64,000 bases of DNA from Nocardioides jiangxiensis. Its GTDB lineage: Bacteria; Actinomycetota; Actinomycetes; Propionibacteriales; Nocardioidaceae. Made by a program: the position numbers and the translations under genes. Location of the stretch: the NCBI RefSeq assembly GCF_030580915.1, contig NZ_JAUQTA010000002.1, positions 649,035 through 713,034 on the forward strand. The letters run 5' to 3'. Under the pieces are notes generated by a model. It searched no databases, had not been told where the DNA came from, and worked only from the letters and a program-made list of their open reading frames with translations. Below, piece after piece: positions 1-7,933 of the stretch; position 1 is the first letter of the stretch, and every line of letters begins with the position of its first letter.

Positions 1-1
1 G

Positions 2-367
2 ATGGTGCGCGGCTCGCGCAACGCCTTCCGTGCCGACGCCTCGCTACCGGCGCACTCCACGCGTCGGCTCTACGCCATGGGCCTCACCACCTGCCTGCTC
101 AACCCCAAGCTGGCCCTCATGTACGGCGCGCTGCTGCCGCAGTTCGTCTCCCCGTCAGCCGGGTCGACGGCCGGGCAGATCGTCGAGCTCGGCCTCATCC
201 AGATCACCGTCGCCGGCTCCGTCAACGGGCTCTGGGTGCTCGTCGCCGACCAGGTGTCGCGACTCCTCGAACGGAGCCGCCGCACCGAGACCGGCGTGCG
301 CTGGGGGACCGCCGGCCTGCTCGCGTTCTTCGCCGTCCACCTCGGGCTCGCGCAGGCGAGCGCGTGA
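2..367 (+). CDS. LysE/RhtB-family amino-acid exporter, C-terminal part
   Basis: The reading frame is open to the left edge, so only the last ~121 residues of a ~200-residue inner-membrane exporter are present. The stretch TCLLNPKLALMYGALLPQFV matches the conserved mid-protein NPK loop of LysE/RhtB/ThrE-like exporters, and two hydrophobic helices follow (about residues 58-80 and 100-118). The family exports amino acids or their analogues; the substrate cannot be read from this fragment. Its stop overlaps the GTG start of the acetyltransferase downstream (GTGA), which indicates co-translation. Confidence 0.8.
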   Translation: MVRGSRNAFRADASLPAHSTRRLYAMGLTTCLLNPKLALMYGALLPQFVSPSAGSTAGQIVELGLIQITVAGSVNGLWVLVADQVSRLLERSRRTETGVRWGTAGLLAFFAVHLGLAQASA

Positions 368-870
368 CGGGGCAGCCGCCTGCCGTCCGCGGCGTCGCGC
401 TGCGCCGCGGCGTACCTGTGGACGCGGGGGCGCTCGCCGCCCTGCACCTCGACGTCTGGGAGGACGCGTACGCCGACCTGATGCCGGACCGTGTCTTCGA
501 GGAACGCCGTGCCCAACTGCCGCAGCGGGTCGCGAGCTGGCGGTCGCTGCTCGAGTCTGCTGACTGCTCGGCCGTCGTGGCCGAGACGCGTGACGGGCTC
601 GTCGGCTTCGCGACCGTGGGTCCGGCGCAGGAGCCGGATCCTGCTGTGCCAGCAGAGGAGCTGTGGACGCTCTACCTCCGCACCAACTGGTGGGGACGGG
701 GGCTGGGCCACGCGCTGCTCGCCGAGGTGCTGGGGGAGCGTCCTGCACACCTGTGGGTCCTGGTCGGCAACCACCGCGCGACCACGTTCTACGAACGGCA
801 CGGCTTCGTCGCCGACGGTGCCCGGCGGAGTGATGACCTGGGCGCCGAGGTGCGGATGGTGCGTGGATAG
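364..870 (+). CDS. GNAT-family N-acetyltransferase
   Basis: This 168-residue protein has a GCN5-like acetyl-CoA fold. The N-terminal half carries VAETRDGLVGFATV (strands beta2-beta4), then LYLRTNWWGRGLGHALL, which contains the acetyl-CoA pyrophosphate loop in the R/Q-x-x-G-x-G/A form. NHRATTFYERHGFVADG is the classic C-terminal motif B. The GTG start overlaps the stop of the exporter gene, so the two form a small operon. The acceptor is unknown. Linkage to a LysE exporter fits, but does not prove, detoxification of an amino-acid-like compound. Confidence 0.85.
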   Translation: MTGQPPAVRGVALRRGVPVDAGALAALHLDVWEDAYADLMPDRVFEERRAQLPQRVASWRSLLESADCSAVVAETRDGLVGFATVGPAQEPDPAVPAEELWTLYLRTNWWGRGLGHALLAEVLGERPAHLWVLVGNHRATTFYERHGFVADGARRSDDLGAEVRMVRG

Positions 871-943
871 GTGCGCTGTCGACGGCTAAGTGGTCCTTGA
901 TCGCGGCGACCGGATCTGCCGAATTGAGGACGGAACGGCCCCG

Positions 944-1480
944 CTACCGATCGACTGCCACCGAGTTTGTGTGAGCACCTGGCAACGCTCGTAGTGCCTC
1001 ATGCAAGGCCAGCGCGCGACGTGCCCGGAGCAGTCGCATCCGGGCGGTACCTGGCCGCATCCCGAGTACGGCCGCGGCTTCGGCAGTCTGCAGTTGCTCC
1101 CACTCCGTGAGGCGGATGAGTTCACGGTCGGTCTCCGCCAGGCTTGCGAGGGCCTCGTGCACGGCGCGGGCTCGGGTCCCAGTATCGCTCTCCGTACCCT
1201 CAAGGCTGGACTCAAGCAGCCGGGCTCGCTCATCCTCCGCGCGAGAGCGACGGGCAACCGTCCGATGCTGAGCTAGCAGTAGGCGACGTGCCGTTCCGAA
1301 GAGCCAGGCCCGCCGCAACTGAGGTTCCGGAAGGTCGGCTAGCCGTTGCAGCGCGATCACGAACACCTCACCCAAGAGGTCGGCCCCAGCCTGCCCCGCG
1401 CGTCGGTACAGGTACCCGTGCAACTCCCCTGCGTGGAGTTCGTACAGTTTTGCGAGGTCCGCCTTGGTCGCCCCGCTCAA
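944..1480 (-). CDS. ECF-type RNA polymerase sigma factor
   Basis: This cytoplasmic ~178-residue regulator has a sigma-70 region 2-like segment (LYELHAGELHGYLYRRAG through LPEPQLRRAWLFGTARRLL) and a region 4 helix-turn-helix (LTEWEQLQTAEAAAVLGMRPGTARMRLLRARRAL). The TTG start at 1480 is chosen because it overlaps the stop of the upstream membrane protein (TTGA) and has GGAG seven bases before it; the frame itself stays open to an ATG at 1528. The gene order is membrane protein first, sigma second, the reverse of most ECF loci. It lies in a segment of lower GC than its surroundings. Confidence 0.8.
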   Translation of the reverse strand: MSGATKADLAKLYELHAGELHGYLYRRAGQAGADLLGEVFVIALQRLADLPEPQLRRAWLFGTARRLLLAQHRTVARRSRAEDERARLLESSLEGTESDTGTRARAVHEALASLAETDRELIRLTEWEQLQTAEAAAVLGMRPGTARMRLLRARRALALHEALRALPGAHTNSVAVDR

Positions 1481-2232
1481 CGCCGGACTCCAATTCCGCC
1501 GGGGCTCGCAAGGCCGGCTGGCAAGCAAGATCCGTTGGAGAACAGGGCTTCGCGTGCTGCCTGCGGTCGCTGCGCCTCAATCGCCTGTTCAAGAGCGGGA
1601 AGCCAAGCGAACTCAGACTCGTTTGCCATTTCAGGATCGGTGTCGGTGATGGAAGGCCACGTGCGCGCCGAGAGGACCACCTTCGCCGCCTCACCTCGCG
1701 CTTCGTCATCGCCCGAACGCAGTGCCACCGCCCACTGGTCAGTCCATGAGCAGAGAGCGTGGCCGGACATCCAGAGACGGAGCGCGCCGGCCGACACCGA
1801 CGGGCCCCGTGATTCAGCGAGGTCGTCCGCCTCGAAAGCAAGCGAACGCTCGCGGGCCTGATTAGACGGGAACCGGATATCCCGTGTGATCTCGTCGAGG
1901 ACGACGGCGAAGTCGGGAGCCGACGGATCGAGCCGCTCGCCCGGGCCACCCAGCTCAACGTCTTCCGCATCGACTGGTCCGATGCCTGTGTGAGCGCTGT
2001 AGACCGCCGCCGTCGCGACCCCAGCCCCGCCGATCGCGAAGGCCGCCAACGTTCCGGCGACGACTACGCGTGGCGGCCGGCGGCGGCGGGGCGTCGCGGC
2101 AGCGTGCACCTCGATGCGCTGCCACAGCGCACTCTTCTCGGCAGAGGTGAACTGCGGGACATGGGGGGAAGCCTCACGAATCGTGCGGCTCACCGACTCC
2201 CAGGTCGACGGATCGTTGCTGCTCGGCGACAT
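1477..2232 (-). CDS. Membrane-anchored protein paired with the ECF sigma factor, putative anti-sigma factor
   Basis: This 251-residue protein has a cytoplasmic N-terminus of about 50 residues, an arginine-rich stretch, one transmembrane helix (VVVAGTLAAFAIGGAGVATA, about residues 55-75) and a ~170-residue external domain with two or three cysteines. A strong GAGGAGG ribosome site lies four bases before the ATG. The topology and the 4-base overlap with the sigma gene suggest that it senses an envelope signal and holds the sigma factor. I see no HxxxCxxC zinc anti-sigma motif, so the assignment is inferred from context only. Confidence 0.55.
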   Translation of the reverse strand: MSPSSNDPSTWESVSRTIREASPHVPQFTSAEKSALWQRIEVHAAATPRRRRPPRVVVAGTLAAFAIGGAGVATAAVYSAHTGIGPVDAEDVELGGPGERLDPSAPDFAVVLDEITRDIRFPSNQARERSLAFEADDLAESRGPSVSAGALRLWMSGHALCSWTDQWAVALRSGDDEARGEAAKVVLSARTWPSITDTDPEMANESEFAWLPALEQAIEAQRPQAAREALFSNGSCLPAGLASPGGIGVRR

Positions 2233-2595
2233 GTTTCCTCCTCAGCGGATGCTTTCACCCTTGGAGTGTCGGCGCGTCACATCACCAGCCAAGGATCAAC
2301 GCGATCCGGTCGGACACGCCGAATTCAGTTCGGCATAGCGTGACCGCTCATGCCGCATATAGCGCGCTCTCTGCAGAGCGGCTAGGACTCCCAGCGTGGA
2401 GGCTTGATGGCGCTGACCGCACTGAACGCAGCCGCCTTGAGCAGGCCGCGTGCACGCCATTGGCCGCATTCGCGAAATCGAAGGAGTCCACTTCCAGATC
2501 CCTCGTGGGCGCGGCCACAGGTGAGCTGGCCCGGCCGCGCACGCCGCTCAGAAGGACGATGTTGGCCGTTCACCCTTGTTGCCTAGGCTGGCGCC
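2233..2595 (+). other. Intergenic divergent promoter region with two short inverted repeats
   Basis: This stretch separates the sigma operon (minus strand) from the isochorismatase-family gene (plus strand). I find no convincing gene here. It holds two perfect 6-bp inverted repeats, GCCGAA-TTCAG-TTCGGC at 2318-2334 and CGCTCT-CTGC-AGAGCG at 2365-2380. It appears lower in GC than the surrounding chromosome. The sites could be operators, or one could be a promoter for the sigma operon; neither is proven. Confidence 0.4.
2584..2589 (+). promoter_or_regulatory. -10 box TAGGCT for a leaderless mRNA
   Basis: TAGGCT ends six bases before the ATG at 2596 and there is no ribosome-binding site, so transcription probably starts at or beside the start codon. 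Confidence 0.5.
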
Positions 2596-3261
2596 ATGCC
2601 GAAGACACAGCCAGAGCCAATCCGTGACCCGAAGGCCGATCTGCTTCTCACCCCGGAGAACTGCGTCCTCGCCCTGATCGATTTTCAGCCGGGCCAGTAC
2701 GCCACCGTGACCTCCGCCAGCCGTGCGGAGATCGACCTTGGCGTCGTCACCTTGGCGAAGATCGCGGCGGCGTACGGGATACCCACCGTTGTCACCACGG
2801 TCGCTGTCGACATGGGCGTCAACGAAGGCACCGTGCCAGAGATCATGGACGAGCTGCCGGGCGTGATGGAGATCGACCGCACGGGCGTCAACGCGTGGGA
2901 GGACTCCGACTTCCGGGCTGCGATCGAGGCGACCGGTCGTAGGAAGATCGTCCTGGCCGGCCTCTGGACAGAAGTCTGTCTCGCGTTCCCGACGCTCGAC
3001 ATGCTAGCCGAGGGGTACGAGGTCTATCCCGTCGCCGACGCCGTCGGCGGGGTGAGCCAGGTGACGCACGATCGCGCCTTCGACAGGATGATCCAGGCAG
3101 GTGCGCATCCGGTGACCGCGATCGCTTTCGGCTGCGAGATCATGCGCAACTGGGCGAGAGGCGAGGCTGATCTGTTCCGTCCGATCATCAACTGGTACTT
3201 CCAGTCGAAGCGGGAGCTCGGACTGTGGGGTGGCGGCCAAGTACCGAGCGCCGGTTCCTGA
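2596..3261 (+). CDS. Isochorismatase-family cysteine hydrolase
   Basis: This 221-residue enzyme belongs to the isochorismatase/nicotinamidase superfamily, closest in pattern to the YcaC-like hydrolases. LALIDFQPGQY holds the catalytic Asp, GLWTEVCLAFP holds the nucleophilic Cys about 100 residues later, and DAVGGVSQVTHDRA is the usual distal motif. The candidate catalytic Lys is in RRKIVLAGL. Substrate is unknown; members hydrolyse amides or vinyl ethers. It stands alone, with a leaderless promoter and a convergent small gene downstream. Confidence 0.85.
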   Translation: MPKTQPEPIRDPKADLLLTPENCVLALIDFQPGQYATVTSASRAEIDLGVVTLAKIAAAYGIPTVVTTVAVDMGVNEGTVPEIMDELPGVMEIDRTGVNAWEDSDFRAAIEATGRRKIVLAGLWTEVCLAFPTLDMLAEGYEVYPVADAVGGVSQVTHDRAFDRMIQAGAHPVTAIAFGCEIMRNWARGEADLFRPIINWYFQSKRELGLWGGGQVPSAGS

Positions 3262-3383
3262 CATCCCGCCGCGCCAGGGCAGGGCATTCGGCCTCAGGGC
3301 CCTCGCGGCTCCGCCCAGGAACGCCTCATCCACCGCGTACAGCGCAGCGCAGAACGACGGCTCATGCCGCGATCAGCACTCCG

Positions 3384-3404
3384 GCAGAACCACCACGGTT
3401 CTGC
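3384..3404. terminator. Bidirectional hairpin terminator
   Basis: GCAGAACC-ACCAC-GGTTCTGC is a perfect 8-bp stem with a 5-base loop. It lies between the ends of two convergent genes (3261 and 3486) and has no clear U tract. Confidence 0.5.
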
Positions 3405-3485
3405 ACTCGCCGCAGCGGAGGGCCGGCGGTTGAAGGCATCGACGCGCGCCTTCAGTACCCGGACCAGGTACCTCGCTCGGCGCGG

Positions 3486-3662
3486 TCAGGGCCGTTGTTC
3501 ACCGGAGACAGGCTCCAGGTCGGCCTGTGCCACGTAGCGTGACTGGCCATCTGCCATCTCGACCAGGTACTCGCTACGGGTGTCATCCCACGACACGACA
3601 GTCCCTGTGGGGCTGCCTTCGCCGGTGATGCGCACCTTTGAACCAACGTCGATGCCGCTCAT
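3486..3662 (-). CDS. Small KOW/SH3-like hypothetical protein
   Basis: This 58-residue acidic protein begins MSGIDVGSKVRITGEG and continues as alternating short beta strands (TGTVVSWDDTRSEYLVEMADGQSRYV), a pattern like a single SH3/KOW barrel. AGGAGG lies about eight bases before the ATG, which supports this start over the longer open frame upstream. No enzyme motif is present. Function is unknown; similar tiny barrels often bind nucleic acid or protein. Confidence 0.6.
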   Translation of the reverse strand: MSGIDVGSKVRITGEGSPTGTVVSWDDTRSEYLVEMADGQSRYVAQADLEPVSGEQRP

Positions 3663-3827
3663 TCGTCGACCTCCTGCAGTAGGTCCCCACCTCGTTCCCG
3701 CAGGACGGCTCCGCATGCCATCGCGTCCCCGCTCCACGTGCGCGGCCGCAAGGAGTCGGCTGGCGGAGTGCTGAACCAGGAGACCCTGAGAGTGGAGGAG
3801 AAAACCGAGCCTCTGCGCTTCGCCCTC

Positions 3828-3881
3828 GCCGCCTTCGTACGCCGCCTTCGTACGCCGGGTGCAGGGCGCCGGGTGCAGGGC
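3828..3881. repeat. Two back-to-back tandem duplications
   Basis: The 13-mer GCCGCCTTCGTAC occurs twice in a row (3828-3853), followed at once by the 14-mer GCCGGGTGCAGGGC twice in a row (3854-3881). Both units begin GCCG. Perfect copies suggest recent slippage in non-coding DNA. Confidence 0.85.
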
Positions 3882-4021
3882 GCCGGCTTGCACCGTCGTC
3901 GCCCGATGCCGCACCGTTGAGGCCTCGCCTCGCTCCTGGGGCGGACGGGCTCCGCGGGGTTCCCCGTGCTGCGACCGTGATCCGTAAACAGTGGTCCGAC
4001 CACATCGGCAGGAGCTCGTGG

Positions 4022-4050
4022 GCGGGAGCCGGCTGTGTGCCGGCTCCCGC
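4022..4050 (-). terminator. Hairpin terminator after the 4-TM membrane protein gene
   Basis: GCGGGAGCCGGC-TGTGT-GCCGGCTCCCGC is a perfect 12-bp stem about 50 bases past the stop of the minus-strand gene that ends at 4099. It lacks a U tract, as is common in actinobacteria. Confidence 0.6.
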
Positions 4051-4098
4051 ACTCGCCATCCCCGCAGCGCCCTGACGACGGCGGTGGGCCGGGTGGAC

Positions 4099-4569
4099 CT
4101 ACGGCTCGACGTGACCGGCTGCCGTGTCCTGGTCAGTGGGTACGTCGACCAGGCCTCCGGCGGCGAGGACCCGGAAGAGCGCCCGGTGGGCGAGCCGCAG
4201 GCAGACCAGTCCGCCGGGGATCTCGAGGAGGAGTGCCGACAGCAGCGCCTGGCGGTGGTCGTCGGCACCGCGGGCGCTGGACACGTCGAACCATGCATCG
4301 GTGAAGAGCATCGCCGCGGCGACGGAGAGCGCGATGATGATCGCCGGGCTCCGGCGGAAGGCGCACCACCCGACCGATGCGAGCGCCGCGGCGAGGCCGA
4401 CGTCGAAGACGACCCACGTCCCGCGGTAGTGGTCCGTCGCGTAGTCGGCCGGCAGGGTGAGCGCCAGGTAGAGCGCCCAGGGCACCAGCGCGACGCCGCC
4501 CGTGAGGTAGATCCACGGCAGGGCGCGGACCAGCCAGCGCGGCAGGGGACGCGGGGGAGTGCGGAACAC
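4099..4569 (-). CDS. Hypothetical four-helix integral membrane protein
   Basis: This 156-residue protein has about four transmembrane segments (roughly residues 15-37, 50-68, 73-92, 105-128), with a conserved-looking FTDAWFDVSSARG between helices 3 and 4. The acidic D-A-W-F-D sequence and arrangement recall small uncharacterised actinobacterial membrane proteins. No transporter or enzyme motif is visible. It is monocistronic, with its own terminator downstream and a divergent gene upstream. Function unknown. Confidence 0.6.
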   Translation of the reverse strand: MFRTPPRPLPRWLVRALPWIYLTGGVALVPWALYLALTLPADYATDHYRGTWVVFDVGLAAALASVGWCAFRRSPAIIIALSVAAAMLFTDAWFDVSSARGADDHRQALLSALLLEIPGGLVCLRLAHRALFRVLAAGGLVDVPTDQDTAAGHVEP

Positions 4570-4661
4570 CCTCCCAGTGTGCCGGGTGCCCCGATCGCCT
4601 GCGGCGCCCGGTCACCGGCGGCTAGCGTTTGTCGTCAACTCATCGCAGCACAGGAGCACGC

Positions 4662-5546
4662 ATGACGATCGACAACTCCGGCGCCCACCCTCCCGTCGTA
4701 CCGGCGACGAAGGCCAACGGCCGGGTGATCCTGGCGGCCAGCTGGTCGATGCTGAAGGCCGACAAGCAGCTGCTCTGGGTGCCGTTCCTCTCGGGTGTCG
4801 CCTCGGTGACCGCGGCCGTCCTCCTCTTCGTCCCGGGCTTCCTGGTCGGACGCACGGTCGGTGGCACGGACGACATCGGCGGGTACGTCGGCGGGGCACT
4901 CGCCGCGTTCGCCGCCTCGGTCGTCGCCATCTACTTCCAGGCCGCCCTGATCATCGGCGCCAACCAGCGCGCCGAGGGCCGGCAGCCGACGCTCCGTGGC
5001 GTCCTGGGTGCCGCCTGGCGCCTGCGGGTCCCGATCCTCGGTTGGGCCCTCCTGACGACGACGGTGGGTCTGGCGATGCGCGCTCTCGAGGAGCGCCTCG
5101 GCTTCCTCGGCAAGCTCTTCGGCTTCCTCGGTGGCCTCGCCTGGGCGATCGTGTCCTTCCTCGTCGTCCCTGTCGTGGTGGTCGAGGGCCTCGGCCCGGT
5201 TGCGGCGGTCAGGCGCTCCTCGCAGCTGCTGCGCGACACGTGGGGCACCAGCCTCCGCACCACCCTGCGCTTCGGGCTGCTGCAGGTGCTGGTCTGGCTG
5301 GGTCTCATCGCGGCCCTGGTCGTGGGTCTCGTGCTGGCGTTCACCGGACCGCTGACCCTGACGGTCGCGGGGGTCCTGCTGGTCGTCGCGTCGATCCTCG
5401 GCTTCGTCGGCATGGTCGCGGTCTTCAGCGCGATCTCGACCTATGCGCGCGCGGTCATCTACCGCTACGCCGCCGGCCTGCCGACGCCCGGCGTGCCCGA
5501 GGCGGCGCTGGCCGGTGCGTTCACGCCGAAGAAGCGCCGGCGCTGA
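4662..5546 (+). CDS. DUF6159-like integral membrane protein
   Basis: This protein of 294 residues starts at the ATG preceded by AGGAG. A short polar N-terminus leads into WSMLKADKQLLWVPFLSG, then about six hydrophobic segments arranged as three pairs. The N-terminal 'W-x-x-L-x-x-D-K-x-L-L-x-x-P' motif and the late AVFSAISTYARAVIYRYA helix are typical of a family of bacterial membrane proteins of unknown function that I associate with DUF6159. An upstream TAGCGT at 4623-4628 may be the -10 box of a leadered transcript. Function unknown. Confidence 0.65.
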   Translation: MTIDNSGAHPPVVPATKANGRVILAASWSMLKADKQLLWVPFLSGVASVTAAVLLFVPGFLVGRTVGGTDDIGGYVGGALAAFAASVVAIYFQAALIIGANQRAEGRQPTLRGVLGAAWRLRVPILGWALLTTTVGLAMRALEERLGFLGKLFGFLGGLAWAIVSFLVVPVVVVEGLGPVAAVRRSSQLLRDTWGTSLRTTLRFGLLQVLVWLGLIAALVVGLVLAFTGPLTLTVAGVLLVVASILGFVGMVAVFSAISTYARAVIYRYAAGLPTPGVPEAALAGAFTPKKRRR

Positions 5547-5555
5547 CGCCCGCCC

Positions 5556-5933
5556 TCACAGGCAGGTGCTGATCTCGACCAGGTTGGCGTCGGGGTCACG
5601 GACGTAGACGCTCAGGATCGGGCCGGTGGCACCGGTCCGCTCGACCGGCCCCTCGACGATGGCGATGCCGGCCTGCTGCAGGTGCGCCATGACCTCGGGT
5701 AGGGGTGTCGCGGCGATGAAGCAGAGGTCGGCGCTGCCCGGGGTGGGCGCTGCTGCCTTCGGCTCGAACTCCCGGCCCGCCTGGTGCAGGTTGATCTTGC
5801 TGGTGCCGAACCCCAGCGCCCACCGCCCGCCGCGGAACGTCGTGGCCTCCATGCCCAGCTGCCGGTAGAACGCCACGGTCGCGTCGATGTCGCGCACGGT
5901 CAGGACGAGGTGGTCCAGCCGGTCGATCTTCAT
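5556..5933 (-). CDS. VOC (glyoxalase/bleomycin-resistance) family protein
   Basis: This 125-residue single VOC module begins MKIDRLDHLVLTVRDIDATV. Likely metal ligands are the His in DHLVLTV, a second His in the INLHQ strand, and the Glu in NLVEIS near the C-terminus. GGGAGG precedes the chosen ATG; the frame is open further upstream, but that extension has no site. The family includes glyoxalases, dioxygenases and drug-binding proteins. The substrate is unknown. It lies 69 bases downstream of the YciI-like gene on the same strand and may be co-transcribed. Confidence 0.8.
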   Translation of the reverse strand: MKIDRLDHLVLTVRDIDATVAFYRQLGMEATTFRGGRWALGFGTSKINLHQAGREFEPKAAAPTPGSADLCFIAATPLPEVMAHLQQAGIAIVEGPVERTGATGPILSVYVRDPDANLVEISTCL

Positions 5934-6002
5934 CGTTGCCTCCCGGGCGACGGAGCCGGCACGAGGGTCGCGCAGCTGCGGCACAGCCTTGCACGCCTCC
6001 GG

Positions 6003-6326
6003 TCACAGGAACGGCCGGACCTCGATCTTGCGGTTGCAGGCCTTCGATGCCTCGGTGGCGAGCGCCATCGCCTCGTCGCGCGAGCCCGCCTCGATGATCC
6101 AGAACCCGGCGAGGTACTCCTTGGACTCGACGAACGGCCCGTCGGTGACGACGGGGGAGCCGCCTCGGTTGTCGACGACGCTGGCCGGCCCGGGGTCGCC
6201 GAGACCACCGGCGAAGACCCACTGCCCGGCGTCCTGCAGCCGGGTGTTGAACGCGTCGACCGCGGCGTCCTCGGTTGCCGTGGCCGGGCCGGTGCCGTCG
6301 TCGATGACGGAGATCAGGAACTGCAT
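6003..6326 (-). CDS. YciI-like (YCII-domain) protein
   Basis: This 107-residue protein begins MQFLISVIDD. It has the DGPFVESKEYLAGFWIIEA core and a following helix SRDEAMALATEAS that are typical of the dimeric alpha/beta-barrel YCII fold in 'DGPF-ETKE' proteins, which in actinobacteria often sit beside ECF-41-type sigma genes. GAGGAGG lies before the ATG. No sigma factor is adjacent here; the partner is a VOC protein. A role in small-molecule metabolism is likely but unproven. Confidence 0.75.
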   Translation of the reverse strand: MQFLISVIDDGTGPATATEDAAVDAFNTRLQDAGQWVFAGGLGDPGPASVVDNRGGSPVVTDGPFVESKEYLAGFWIIEAGSRDEAMALATEASKACNRKIEVRPFL

Positions 6327-6419
6327 GACGGTCCTCCTCGTTCGGGCGGTCCCTGATGGACAGCCTCCACCCGATCGACGTACGACGCAGCCGCGATCCG
6401 ACACCCGCCTCCGATCAGG

Positions 6420-6848
6420 TCAGCGGATCCGTTCGACCGAGGCGACGTGCGGCATCCGGCCGAGCGCGAGCTTCACGGCGTTCATCTCGAAGGTGTTGGA
6501 CCCCTGCTCTCCGCGTACGACGATCCGGCCCCGCCTGTCCGGATGCACCGTCCCCACGCCGGGCACGTCGACCCACCGCTGCGTGACCTGCCCGGGCAGT
6601 GCAGGCGGCGCCGACGCGTCGAGCGTCACGCGGAGCACCCAGGGAGAGTCGCCATGCGCTGACGCTGCCGGCGACCCGCCGGCCGGCGGCGACGGCAGGC
6701 CCGGGTCGACGCCGGCCGCCCCGGCCGCGACCACGACCGCACCGAGCAGCAGGGCGGCACCGGCGACGCGGGAGCTCCACAGGAACACGAGGCCGCCCAC
6801 GACCGCCGCGACGGCGACGAGCAACCACGGGGACATGACCGGAATCAT
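6420..6848 (-). CDS. Hypothetical membrane-anchored protein
   Basis: This 142-residue protein has two N-terminal hydrophobic helices (about residues 6-24 and 27-46), a Pro/Ala-rich linker and a soluble domain of about 75 residues ending MPHVASVERIR. ATG codons at 6848 and 6836 are both possible and neither has a clear ribosome site. No family is recognised. The gene is divergent from the small membrane protein at 6875 and shares a very short promoter region with it. Confidence 0.5.
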   Translation of the reverse strand: MIPVMSPWLLVAVAAVVGGLVFLWSSRVAGAALLLGAVVVAAGAAGVDPGLPSPPAGGSPAASAHGDSPWVLRVTLDASAPPALPGQVTQRWVDVPGVGTVHPDRRGRIVVRGEQGSNTFEMNAVKLALGRMPHVASVERIR

Positions 6849-6874
6849 GCCTGCTGGCTGGCATGCTTCGGCAC

Positions 6875-7168
6875 ATGCCGCGCCACACCCGGACGTTCCT
6901 GCTGGTCAGCCTCGGCCTCGTGCTCATCGAGGCGCTCCTCGTCGTGCAGGAGGCGATCGGCGAGGGGTCGAACCACCTGATGCTCTACGTCGTGCTGCCG
7001 CTGGCGTTCTTCGCGACCGGCGTCGCGACCATCGTCTACGCGGAGCGGCAGGAGGAGCCGAAGGAGCGCGACATCGCCCGCGGGTCGTCGGTGGTGCCCT
7101 TCGGCTGCTTCGTGGCGAGCGTCGCGATCGCGCTCTGGGTCGCCATGCTCGCCTACGTCCACCAGTAG
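6875..7168 (+). CDS. Hypothetical small membrane protein
   Basis: This 97-residue protein has three predicted helices: about residues 6-26, 34-56 and 76-95. A charged loop, AERQEEPKERDIARG, lies between the second and third. An in-frame ATG at 6863 would add four residues. No family can be named. The gene ends 17 bases before the next SDR gene, whose own promoter overlaps this interval. Confidence 0.55.
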   Translation: MPRHTRTFLLVSLGLVLIEALLVVQEAIGEGSNHLMLYVVLPLAFFATGVATIVYAERQEEPKERDIARGSSVVPFGCFVASVAIALWVAMLAYVHQ

Positions 7169-7173
7169 GCGGC

Positions 7174-7179
7174 TAGGTT
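7174..7179 (+). promoter_or_regulatory. -10 box TAGGTT for a leaderless mRNA
   Basis: TAGGTT ends six bases before the ATG at 7186, with no ribosome site between. Confidence 0.5.
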
Positions 7180-7185
7180 GCGGTC

Positions 7186-7926
7186 ATGACGACCGCACTC
7201 GTGACCGGTGCCAGCAGCGGCATCGGAGCAGCCACCGCCCGCCGCCTCGCCGCCGACGGACTCGACGTCGTCGTCGCGGCCCGCAGGCTCGACCGGCTGG
7301 AGGAGCTCGCGGCGGAGATCGGAGCCCGCGCAGTCGCGCTCGACATCACCGACGACGCCTCCGTCGCGGCCCTCGCGGAGCAGGTCGCGGACCTCGACGT
7401 CCTGGTCAACAACGCCGGCGGTGCCTACGGGCTGGAGAGCGTCGCCGAGGGGCACCTCGACGACTGGCAGCGCATGTACGACGTGAACGTGCTGGGCACG
7501 CTCCGCGTGACCCAGGCGCTGCTGCCGGCGCTCCGCCGCAGGCCGTACGCGACGATCGTCAACCTGACCTCCACCGCCGGCCACATCAACTACGAGGGCG
7601 GTGGCGGCTACAGCGCCGCCAAGCACGCCGAGGCCGCGATGACCGAGACGCTCCGCCTCGAGCTCAACGGCGAGCCGATCCGCGTCGTGGAGATCGCTCC
7701 GGGCATGGTCCACACGGAGGAGTTCTCGCTCAACCGGTTCGGCGGCGACAGCACGCGCGCCGACAGCGTGTACGCCGACGTGGACCGGCCGCTCGTCGCC
7801 GACGACGTCGCGGCCTGCATCGCCTTCGCGGTGCAGCTGCCGCCGCACGTCAACATCGACCGCCTCGTGGTCCGTCCGCTGGCCCAGGCCGCGCAGCACA
7901 AGACCTTCCGCGGCAAGCTCTTCTAG
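7186..7926 (+). CDS. Short-chain dehydrogenase/reductase, YdfG-like
   Basis: This 246-residue classical SDR has the Rossmann motif TGASSGIG at residues 7-14, NNAG at about 78, catalytic Ser in NLTSTAGH, and Y-x-x-x-K (YSAAK) at about 143-147. The Arg pair in AARRL after beta2 suggests NADPH. It resembles the YdfG group (3-hydroxy acid or serine-type dehydrogenases, aldehyde reductases). It is cytoplasmic and monocistronic, starting from a leaderless promoter. Confidence 0.85.
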   Translation: MTTALVTGASSGIGAATARRLAADGLDVVVAARRLDRLEELAAEIGARAVALDITDDASVAALAEQVADLDVLVNNAGGAYGLESVAEGHLDDWQRMYDVNVLGTLRVTQALLPALRRRPYATIVNLTSTAGHINYEGGGGYSAAKHAEAAMTETLRLELNGEPIRVVEIAPGMVHTEEFSLNRFGGDSTRADSVYADVDRPLVADDVAACIAFAVQLPPHVNIDRLVVRPLAQAAQHKTFRGKLF

Positions 7927-7933
7927 TCGCCGG

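Larger units (their letters stand above)
3663..4098. other. Gene-poor intergenic stretch with tandem duplications and a terminator
   Basis: No reading frame here has a ribosome site and a recognisable product. The stretch contains two adjacent short tandem duplications (3828-3881) and a strong hairpin (4022-4050) just past the end of the membrane-protein gene. The remainder shows nothing I can name. Confidence 0.4.
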
